Of a stretch of 8,970 nt of DNA, positions 1 to 5,775 are shown piece by piece. A model generated the notes under the pieces. It was not told where the DNA came from. It saw only the letters and a program-made list of their open reading frames with translations, and did not search any database. Position numbers and translations under genes: made by a program. The stretch spans positions 13,351-22,320 of the forward strand of contig DDYQ01000204.1 in NCBI GenBank assembly GCA_002348005.1. The letters are read 5' to 3'. Position 1 is the first letter of the stretch. Each line of letters begins with the position of its first letter. The DNA comes from Desulfobacteraceae bacterium UBA2230 (GTDB lineage: Bacteria; Desulfobacterota; Desulfobacteria; Desulfobacterales; Desulfosarcinaceae).

Positions 1-57
1 CCGCTTTTCCTTGCCGCCGCAGCGCCCGGCCCGGACCGACATCCTGTCCGTTCGCGC

Positions 58-1227
58 CTACTCCAGTATCGGTTGCTCGAAGGCGAGCTTGAGCAGGACC
101 AGATTGCGCGCGTAAGTTTCACCGGCGACGCGGTCATCGATCCAAGTATAGCCATAGGCGGCTTCCAGAAACAACCGGTCGGTCAGCGCAAAGCGCAGAA
201 AGGGTCTCAGGCTCAGCGTGTCCTGGTCCGTTTCGCGCCGCGCGAGCTCTCCCGCCGGCGCCCGGTTGAGGTGGTAGCCGGCCGCAAGGCCCGCCCACGA
301 GCGTTCGGCAAAGCGGTAGCGCAAGTCCAGTGTGCCCGAAGTGCGCTCCACCGAACCGTCGCGTCCGCCGGCAGGGCCGATGTCGTGGGAGGCATTCAGG
401 CTGACGGCCGCGTATTCGCCGCGATAGCCGAACTCCAGCGCCGCCACCGCGCCCCAGCCCTCGTCGGTCACCGATTCGCTCCCCACATCGAACTCGCTTT
501 GCGTGCGGCGCAGGCCGCCGTCGACCTGCAGGTCCCACACCTCGGTCAGCCGCCACAAAAATCCGATCGTGCCCGCCTGGTAGTCGGTCCGCGCCGTGTC
601 GTAGTCGTACTGCGCATAGCTCACATTCAGGCGTCCGGTGGCGTTGTTCCAGAAGCGGTCCAGGCGCCGCGAAAACCCGATGCCGCCGCGCTGCGACCGG
701 TAGTCGGAAAATGCATCGCCGGCGTAGCGCTGATCGCGGTTCGCATAGGAGAACGACGCGGAGGTGATTTCGTCGAGCGCATACGAAAGTCCCAGCCCCA
801 GGCTCCGGCTTTCGCGCGCGGTCGCGTCGAGCACGAACCCGGTGACCTCGATGTCGCGGTCCGGCTGCGTGTCCCGGGAGTAGGACGCGTCCAGCGAGGT
901 TTTCAACTTCGGGGTCGCCCAATAGCCGACACCGGCCGCGTAGTGCTGGTCCAGGCCGTCAAATTCATCGTTTTCGGCGTAGTGGTTGTTCTGCAGCCGG
1001 CCGGAAAGCGAAGCCTCGAGCCGCTCGGTGCGGTTGGTCAGCCGCAGCCCGGCCAGCAGCCGGGTGACGAAGTCGTCGATCGCGTCGCGGGAACTGAAAA
1101 GCACATTGTCGTTGTACTCTTCGCCGGCGCCCAGCGACAGGACCAGCCTGCGCTCGTCGGCGGCGGCCCCGCCGGAGCCGATCAGCGCCGCCAGCACGGC
1201 AACCGCCACCGCTTTTCCTGCGCGCAT
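58..1227 (-). CDS. Outer-membrane beta-barrel protein of the polysaccharide/exosortase locus
   Basis: A 389-aa protein with a signal peptide (MRAGKAVAVAVLAALIGSGG, cleavage likely after Ala23 in GAAA-DE). The mature part is rich in alternating polar/hydrophobic strands with aromatic ends, for example LVLSLGAGEEYNDNVLFSS, LDASYSRDTQ, ASFSYANRDQRY, GRLNVSYAQYDYD and LFLEAAYGYTWID, as expected for an outer-membrane barrel. The EYNDNVLF opening recalls the putative beta-barrel porin 2 family and related barrels next to PEP-CTERM export genes. I chose ATG 1227: the same frame is open to 1815, but that extension overlaps the export gene and has the low-complexity composition of an out-of-frame shadow. 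The Shine-Dalgarno sequence is weak, and the 20-nt gap suggests coupling to the export gene. A role as the outer-membrane conduit or an anchor for the polymer is inference. Confidence 0.85.
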   Translation of the reverse strand: MRAGKAVAVAVLAALIGSGGAAADERRLVLSLGAGEEYNDNVLFSSRDAIDDFVTRLLAGLRLTNRTERLEASLSGRLQNNHYAENDEFDGLDQHYAAGVGYWATPKLKTSLDASYSRDTQPDRDIEVTGFVLDATARESRSLGLGLSYALDEITSASFSYANRDQRYAGDAFSDYRSQRGGIGFSRRLDRFWNNATGRLNVSYAQYDYDTARTDYQAGTIGFLWRLTEVWDLQVDGGLRRTQSEFDVGSESVTDEGWGAVAALEFGYRGEYAAVSLNASHDIGPAGGRDGSVERTSGTLDLRYRFAERSWAGLAAGYHLNRAPAGELARRETDQDTLSLRPFLRFALTDRLFLEAAYGYTWIDDRVAGETYARNLVLLKLAFEQPILE

Positions 1228-1247
1228 GCCTGTTCTTGCCGCCCGGT

Positions 1248-1811
1248 CTATCGCACCACCACCACATCGCCGCGCTGCAGCACGATATTCTGCGCCATGT
1301 TCCTGCCGGCCGCCACCTCGTCGTAGTCGAAGTTGAAGATGTCGGTCCGGTCCGGACCTTTTCGGAAAATGCGGATGTCGCCGCGTTTGGCGAAGCTGTT
1401 CAGGCCGCCGGCCATGGAGAGGGCCTGCAGCACGTCGACGCTGGCGTTCAGCACGAAGCGGCCGGGCTGGTTGACCCTGCCGATCATGTAGATCAGCAGG
1501 CTGTTGACCTGCTGGACGCCGACCGAAAGCACCGGGTCGGGAACAAAGCGCGCCAGCCGCTCCTCCATCTCTTTTTTCAGCTGCGCGACGGTCCGGCCGG
1601 CAGCCTGCACTTCGCCGATCAGCGGAAAGGCGATCCTGCCGTCCGGCAACACGCTCAGCTGCTTGGTCAGGGCGTCCTCCTTCCAGACCGACACTTCGAG
1701 CACGTCGCCCGGTCCGATCAGATAGTCGCCGCCGGCCATCTCCGCCGCTCCGCCAGCCCCCGCCCCCAGAAGCACCAGAATCGCTGAAATTACGACGCTG
1801 AAAGCTTTCAT
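1248..1811 (-). CDS. Short Wza-type polysaccharide export protein, exosortase-system associated
   Basis: Periplasmic polysaccharide biosynthesis/export protein of 187 aa. After a signal peptide (about 1-23, GAGAGGAAE) comes a Poly_export domain at about 28-101 with the family opening DYLIGPGDVLEVSVWKED and LPDGRIAFPLIGEV, then one SLBB domain at about 105-155 (MIGRVNQPGRFVL, LSMAGGLNSFAKRG), and the typical ending NIVLQRGDVVVVR. It has no lipobox Cys and no C-terminal outer-membrane helix, unlike full-length Wza (about 380 aa); short forms like this are known from PEP-CTERM loci. The start is ATG 1811, with GGAG (1818-1821) 6 nt upstream; the ATG at 1815 is in another frame. The beta-barrel gene follows after 20 nt, so the two are probably co-translated. 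The upstream neighbour is the repeat array, which separates it from the rest of the operon. Confidence 0.9.
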   Translation of the reverse strand: MKAFSVVISAILVLLGAGAGGAAEMAGGDYLIGPGDVLEVSVWKEDALTKQLSVLPDGRIAFPLIGEVQAAGRTVAQLKKEMEERLARFVPDPVLSVGVQQVNSLLIYMIGRVNQPGRFVLNASVDVLQALSMAGGLNSFAKRGDIRIFRKGPDRTDIFNFDYDEVAAGRNMAQNIVLQRGDVVVVR

Positions 1812-1817
1812 CCATCG

Positions 1818-1821
1818 CTCC
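1818..1821 (-). promoter_or_regulatory. Ribosome-binding site GGAG of the export protein gene
   Basis: GGAG on the minus strand, 6 nt upstream of ATG 1811. It fixes the start against the overlapping ATG at 1815, which opens a different frame, and against in-frame codons further upstream that would add repeat-encoded residues. Confidence 0.6.
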
Positions 1822-1842
1822 GTCGTGTGAAGAAATAAATAT

Positions 1843-2194
1843 GAACCAAAAGAGAACATAGAGATGATACTGATTTTTCTCCTGCTTTTTACCCTCTCAG
1901 GTCCTCTGTGTCCTGTGGTCAAAACCAAAAATATTAAACCACAGAGAGCACAGAGAACACAGAGGTCGATACCAAGTTTTTCTCCCGCGTTTCCCCCCTC
2001 TGTGCCCTCTGTGTCCTCTGTGGTCAAAACCAAAAATATTAAACCACAGAGAGCACAGAGAACACAGAGATCGATACCAAGTCTTCTCCCGCTTTCCCCC
2101 CCTCTGTGCCCTCTGTGTCCTCTGTGGTCAAACCTAAAAATATTAAACCACAGAGAGCACAGAGAACACAGAGGCCACAGAGATGATATTTTTG
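1843..2194. repeat. Palindromic repeat array, low-coordinate block (3 units plus edge remnant)
   Basis: Same unit as the high-coordinate block, with GGTC junctions ending at 1920, 2025 and 2129 (steps 105 and 104). Its left arms carry GAGAACACAGAG instead of the GAGACCACAGAG of the other block, so it is a separate subfamily. The copy ending at 2183 has four 9-bp CACAGAGNN modules instead of three. The outermost copy is decayed: the right arm at 1893-1920 reads ctctcaggtcctctgtgtcctgtggtc in two pieces (ctctcaggtcc, tctgtgtcctgtggtc), and 1843-1870 (gaaccaaaagagaacatag, then agatgatac) looks like a worn left arm. The array thus reaches to about 30 nt from the export gene start codon. Confidence 0.92.
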
Positions 2195-2224
2195 CCTCTA
2201 TGTCCTGGCTTTTAGAATTTAAAG
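2176..2224. repeat. Degenerate repeat arms overlapping the 3' end of the GxxExxY gene
   Basis: cacagagatgata (from 2176) resembles the unit's left-arm end plus tcgata. The following cctctatgtcctggctttta (from 2195) resembles the right arm cctctgtgtcctgtggtc. The same worn pattern, agagatgata followed by a T-rich stretch, occurs at 1860-1880 at the array edge. The last codons and stop of the gene lie in this remnant. Confidence 0.45.
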
Positions 2225-2590
2225 TTTGAACCTATGAATTCCGTCCCTGAGTTTTTGGACGTTGAAGTTGATCAGCAAGCCTGTACGCAAGCCCGCCAAT
2301 TTCATATAGGTCAGCAATTGTGCTTTATGAATGCCTCTGATCTCGTCGACAGACTTGAGCTCAATCAAGAGACGATTTTCCACGAGAATGTCGAGGCGGT
2401 ATCCGCAGTCAAGCTTAATTCCCTTGTACTCCACAGGCAAAGAGCATTCCAGTTTGAAAGCGATTTCATTTAAATGAAGTTCCCTGGCAAGGCACTGCTG
2501 ATAGGCTGATTCGAGTAAACCAGGACCTAAAACCCGATGGACCTCGATGGCACATCCGATAATTTTCCCTGTAAGCGGATCCCTCTGCAC
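2219..2590 (-). CDS. GxxExxY-family protein with PD-(D/E)XK nuclease-like core, inside the repeat array
   Basis: A 123-aa protein of the GxxExxY family (PDDEXK_3 type), full length for the family. The name-giving motif is G24-LL-E27-SA-Y30, following the family opening [20 protein letters not shown] nuclease-like core follows: Asp67 in YRLDILV, Glu77-Leu-Lys79 in LLIELK, then Gln91-x-x-x-Tyr95 in [13 protein letters not shown] and the family ending GLLINFN. Members are predicted nucleases of unknown role; the catalytic residues appear intact. The start is GTG at 2590; upstream in frame there is no ATG before a TGA at 2621-2623. GGAAGG at 2595-2600 lies 4 nt before it and belongs to the repeat's purine tract. 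The gene looks AT-richer than its GC-rich neighbours and has repeat blocks on both sides, suggesting arrival with or within the array rather than an original operon role. Confidence 0.88.
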   Translation of the reverse strand: MQRDPLTGKIIGCAIEVHRVLGPGLLESAYQQCLARELHLNEIAFKLECSLPVEYKGIKLDCGYRLDILVENRLLIELKSVDEIRGIHKAQLLTYMKLAGLRTGLLINFNVQKLRDGIHRFKL

Positions 2591-2594
2591 TGCA

Positions 2595-2600
2595 CCTTCC
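2595..2600 (-). promoter_or_regulatory. Repeat-derived ribosome-binding site of the GxxExxY gene
   Basis: GGAAGG, preceded by a run of G on the minus strand, lies 4 nt before GTG 2590. The same purine tract follows the arm in every unit, so the translation signal of this gene seems to be a piece of the repeat. Confidence 0.45.
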
Positions 2601-3345
2601 CCCCTCTGTGTCCTCTGTGATCAAATCAAAAAATTTTAAACCACAGAGAGCACAGAGATCGACATCAAGTTTTCTCCCGCTTCCCCCTCTGTGCCCTCTG
2701 TGTCCTCTGTGGTCAAAACCAAAAATATTGAACCACAGAGAGCACAGAGACCACAGAGGTCGATACCAAGTTTTCTCCCGCTTTCTCCCCCTCTGTGCCC
2801 TCTGTGTCCTCTGTGGTCAAAACCAAAAATATTGAACCACAGAGAGCACAGAGACCACAGAGGTCGATACCAAGTCTTCTTCCGGTTTCCCCCCTCTGTG
2901 CCCTCTGTGTCCTCTGTGGTCAAACCTAAAAATTTAAACCACAGAGCACAGAGACCACAGAGGTCGATACCAAGTCTTCTCCCGCTTTTCCCCCTCTGTG
3001 CCCTCTGTGTCCTCTGTGGTCAAAACCAAAAATATTAAACCACAGAGAGCACAGAGACCACAGAGGTCGATACCAAGTCTTCTCCCGCTTTTCCCCCTCT
3101 GTGCCCTCTGTGTCCTCTGTGGTCAAACCTAAATTTTTAAACCACAGAGAGCACAGAGACCACAGAGGTCGATACCAAGTCTTCTCCCGCTTTCTCCCCC
3201 TCTGTGCCCTCTGTGTCCTCTGTGGTCAAAACCAAAAATATTGAACCACAGAGAGCACAGAGACCACAGAGGTCGATACCAAGTCTTCTCCCGCTTTCTC
3301 CCCCTCTGTGCCCTCTGTGTCCTCTGTGGTCCAAACCAAAAAGAA
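2598..3345. repeat. Palindromic repeat array, high-coordinate block (8 right arms, 7 left arms)
   Basis: Tandem units of about 103-104 bp. On the plus strand each unit reads: a 28-nt arm of three 9-bp TCTGTG-type modules ending CTCTGTGGT, an 18-nt AT-rich loop (caaaaccaaaaatattga type), a facing 28-nt arm starting accacagag, then a 30-nt pyrimidine-rich segment containing tcgataccaagtcttctcc. The bases ending the GGTC junction fall at 2622 (here GATC), 2714, 2818, 2921, 3021, 3124, 3227 and 3331, so the steps are 92, 104, 103, 100, 103, 103 and 104. In a full unit the arms are 3199-3226 and 3245-3272; 24 of 28 positions pair. The left arms of the intact units carry GAGACCACAGAG. The copy nearest the GxxExxY gene (2598-2680) is degenerate, with two 9-mers per arm instead of three. 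The last arm (3303-3330) ends close to the TPR gene stop. Indels that are not multiples of three argue against coding. Confidence 0.95.
3199..3272. repeat. Representative inverted repeat (28-nt arms, 18-nt loop) of the array
   Basis: The arms at 3199-3226 and 3245-3272 face each other across an 18-nt AT-rich loop. They match at 24 of 28 positions. The four differences fall only in the two dinucleotides that separate the 9-bp modules, and two of these can form G-U pairs in the minus-strand transcript. The arm at 3245-3272 can instead pair with the next arm at 3303-3330 across a 30-nt loop, so each arm has two possible partners. Confidence 0.85.
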
Positions 3346-5739
3346 TTACGGGTTCAATTTCGCCAGCAGTTCCTCGGCCGCCTCGCGGCCGTGAAACGGC
3401 TCCCCTGCCTCCAGCGCGGCCGACAGCTTCTCGCGGGCCTCGATCACCCGCCCCTGCGCGGCCAGGACGGCGCCCAGATGATAGTTCAGAGCCGCGCTCT
3501 CCGGAGACCGGGCCAGCGCCTGTTCCAGAAACGTGCGCGCCTCGTCCAGGCGGCCCTGGCGAAAGGCGATCCAGCCGACCGTGTCCTGAACGAGCGGGTC
3601 GTTGGGGTTCATCCCAGCCGCCTTGCGCGCCCAGTCGGCCGCGCGGGCAAGCTCCTGCGAGTCCCTGGCGCTCTCGCCCAGCAAAAAGGCGAGATTGTTG
3701 GCCGCGGCCCACATGGCAGGATAGATTTCAAGCGCCGCTTCGTACACCGCAATCGCCTCACCGTAAGCCTCGCGCTGCTCGTAGAGGTTGCCCAGCGTCA
3801 GGTAGGCTCCCGCGTTGCGCGGGTTGGCCGCAAGGGCCGACTTCAACCCGGCGATGGCCGCCTCCGGGTTGCCGCGCGCCGTGTGCAGCCGGGCAAGATT
3901 GTTGTACGGCACCGGCCACGCCGGCGCGAGCGCGACGGCCTGTTCCAGGGCCTTTTCGGCCTGCGCAAAATCACCGGCGGCAAGGTGCGCAAGGCCCATC
4001 AGGTTGTAGACGAAGGCCTGGCCGGGACCTTCCCCCAGGCGCTCCCGGCAGACCGCAAGGGCCTTGTCGACTCTTTTTTCTTCCAGGTGGGCATTGACCA
4101 GGGCGGAGAGCAGACCCGCCGACTGCGGGTTGCGCGCCAGCCCCTCGGCCAGCGCGGCGGCCGCCTTGTCCGGTTGGCCCTGGCCGGCGTACAGCCGGGA
4201 AAGCTTGAGGTAGCCGAGGTCCTTTTCGGGCGCCTGCCGGCAGATTGCGCGGTACTGTTCCTCGGCCGGCCCGGGCTTGCCGGCGGAAAGGGCCAGGTCC
4301 CCCAGCTGCGCGCGGCCGGCAATGTCCTGCGGGTCGGCGGCCACCAGCTGGGCCAGCTGCTTTTCCGCGGCCGCATAGTCCTTGTTCCGCGCGTAAAGCT
4401 GGGCCAGCGCGCGGCGCAGCTCCTTTGCGCCGGGCAGGGTATTTACGGCGCTTTGCAGCGTGTTCAGCGCCAGGGCCGGTTCGCCGTTGAGCAGGTGCGC
4501 CTCGGCCAGGCGGATGTGCCCTTCGGCCAGTTCGGGCTTTTCGGTGGTCACGGTCCTGAACTCGGCCACCGCTTCTGCCCCGTTGCGGCGCAGCAGGTAG
4601 AGGCGCCCCTTGGTAAAGCGGGCCTCCACGTTGCGCGGGCTGGCCGCAAGCACCGCGTCGATCTGCGTCTCGGCCTGCGCCACTTCGCCGCGGGCCAAAA
4701 GGGCGCGGGCCAGAAGGTTGCGCGTCTGCACGATGTTGGCACCGCCCGCGTCCTTTTCCAGCAGCAGGCAGCTTTCCAGAAGGCTCACCGCCCGGTCGGT
4801 GCGGCCCGTGCGCAGCAAAAGCTCACTCAGCGCAAAGCGCAGCTTAAAGCTTGCCGGCAGCGCCGCGGCGCCCGCTGCGAGCACCTGTTCGGCCTCCTCG
4901 CCCGCGCCGTGGGCCGCATAAAACCCGCCGGCCATCAGCAGCCGCTCTTCGCTGCGCGGGTCGGCGGCGGTCGTTTCGGCCACCACCTGGCGCGCCTCGG
5001 CCTGCCGCCCGCTGCGCCACAAAATCTCGGCCAGACCGAAGCGGTGTTCCGGGCGCTGCGGCTCGAGGGCGACGATCGCCCGGACAGCCTTTTCGGCCTC
5101 GGCGAAATCGCCGGCCGCAACGTGCAGACCGGCCAGCATGGCGTGCAGGCGCACCGCGTCCGGAAAGGCCGAAGTGCCGCGTTCCAGAACGTCCCGGGCG
5201 CCTGCGCGGTCCTTTTGCTGCGCCGCCGCGCCGGCCAGCAGCAGGTAAACCTCCGGGTCGGCCGCCCCCCTGGCGAGCAACCCTTCGAGCAGGGCTTCGG
5301 CCGCGTCGTACTTTTTCTCGTGCAGCAGCACGGCCGCCTTCAGGTTGGCCGCCGCCGCGTGGCCGGGCAAAGCCCCCAGCACGAGGTCGGCCTTTTCCCC
5401 GGCCTTGTCCGCCGCGCGGGCCGCAAGGTACAGCTTGCCCAGCTCCACCTGGGCGTCGAGAAGGCCGGCATCCAGCTCCACGGCCCGGCTGAAAAAGCCG
5501 AAGGCTTTCTTGAAGTCGCGCGCGTCGCGCTCGACCAGCCCCAGGCAGTAGTAGGCCTCGGCGAACTTCGGGTCGATCTGGACGGCGTTTTTAAGCTGCA
5601 GGCGCGCCTTCACAAGATCGCCCGCCGCGTAAAAAGCCTTGCCCTCGCGGAGAAACCCGGCCTTTTTGTCTTCCGACGAACTGCAGGCCAGAATGCCGGC
5701 CGCAAGGCAGCACGCCGCCAGGATCGCCCATTTATGCAT
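3346..5739 (-). CDS. prsT: TPR-repeat lipoprotein of the PEP-CTERM/exosortase system (PrsT-like)
   Basis: Large periplasmic scaffold-like lipoprotein of 797 aa. It opens with a short lipoprotein signal peptide and lipobox ILAC, giving acylated Cys19 followed by SSSEDKK. Nearly all the rest is tetratricopeptide repeats of about 34 residues (roughly twenty), with the usual pattern of small residues at helix packing positions and Pro at unit ends, such as GDFAQAEKALEQAVALAP and GRLDEARTFLEQALARSP. This architecture and the exosortase context match the PEP-CTERM TPR lipoprotein family (PrsT), whose members are often about 900 aa. I chose ATG at 5739 over the in-frame GTG at 5745 because AGGAG (5748-5752) is 8 nt from the ATG but only 2 nt from the GTG. 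The TAA stop at 3346-3348 is followed within a few bases by the repeat array. A role in assembling the polysaccharide or exosortase machinery is inference; no enzymatic motif is visible. Confidence 0.88.
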   Translation of the reverse strand: MHKWAILAACCLAAGILACSSSEDKKAGFLREGKAFYAAGDLVKARLQLKNAVQIDPKFAEAYYCLGLVERDARDFKKAFGFFSRAVELDAGLLDAQVELGKLYLAARAADKAGEKADLVLGALPGHAAAANLKAAVLLHEKKYDAAEALLEGLLARGAADPEVYLLLAGAAAQQKDRAGARDVLERGTSAFPDAVRLHAMLAGLHVAAGDFAEAEKAVRAIVALEPQRPEHRFGLAEILWRSGRQAEARQVVAETTAADPRSEERLLMAGGFYAAHGAGEEAEQVLAAGAAALPASFKLRFALSELLLRTGRTDRAVSLLESCLLLEKDAGGANIVQTRNLLARALLARGEVAQAETQIDAVLAASPRNVEARFTKGRLYLLRRNGAEAVAEFRTVTTEKPELAEGHIRLAEAHLLNGEPALALNTLQSAVNTLPGAKELRRALAQLYARNKDYAAAEKQLAQLVAADPQDIAGRAQLGDLALSAGKPGPAEEQYRAICRQAPEKDLGYLKLSRLYAGQGQPDKAAAALAEGLARNPQSAGLLSALVNAHLEEKRVDKALAVCRERLGEGPGQAFVYNLMGLAHLAAGDFAQAEKALEQAVALAPAWPVPYNNLARLHTARGNPEAAIAGLKSALAANPRNAGAYLTLGNLYEQREAYGEAIAVYEAALEIYPAMWAAANNLAFLLGESARDSQELARAADWARKAAGMNPNDPLVQDTVGWIAFRQGRLDEARTFLEQALARSPESAALNYHLGAVLAAQGRVIEAREKLSAALEAGEPFHGREAAEELLAKLNP

Positions 5740-5747
5740 GTGCACTG

Positions 5748-5752
5748 CTCCT
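5748..5752 (-). promoter_or_regulatory. Ribosome-binding site AGGAG of the TPR lipoprotein gene
   Basis: A strong AGGAG on the minus strand, 8 nt upstream of ATG 5739. It favours this ATG over the GTG two codons earlier and lies in the 36-nt gap after the dehydratase stop. Confidence 0.7.
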
Positions 5753-5775
5753 GATTGAATCGCTTTCCGGTTGCC

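Noticed and set aside
1..42. Possible start of a further minus-strand gene (ATG at 42, MSVRAGRCGGKEKR to the edge)
   Set aside because: Fourteen codons are too few to judge, and the only purine-rich bases sit too close to the ATG for a convincing ribosome-binding site.
1228..1815. N-terminal extension of the beta-barrel frame up to 1815
   Set aside because: It overlaps the export gene almost completely, has shadow-like composition, and would bury the clear signal peptide that starts at 1227.
1822..1892. Promoter upstream of the export gene
   Set aside because: AT-rich bases such as CATATTTATT are present on the minus strand, but no -35 box at suitable spacing and no sigma-54 type GG-GC pair could be supported.
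1864..3126. Open frames across the array on both strands, encoding strings such as NHREHRDHRG or TTEDTEGTEG
   Set aside because: They arise because the 9-bp module is a multiple of three. The unit lengths (92, 100, 103, 104, 105) shift the frame from copy to copy, so no frame is conserved; such strings are probably mis-annotated repeats.
1843..3345. CRISPR array
   Set aside because: The segments between repeated arms are themselves conserved, there are no unique spacers, the 103-104 bp period is too long, and no cas gene is present.
3303..3345. Rho-independent terminator after the TPR gene
   Set aside because: The hairpins here are part of the repeat and are not followed by a terminator-like U run in the right place; the T-rich stretch precedes the stem on the coding strand.
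3241..5754. Long plus-strand open frame opposite the TPR gene
   Set aside because: It is a composition shadow of GC-rich codons, with no recognisable domain, and it begins inside the repeat array; the minus-strand frame has a lipobox and clear TPR units.
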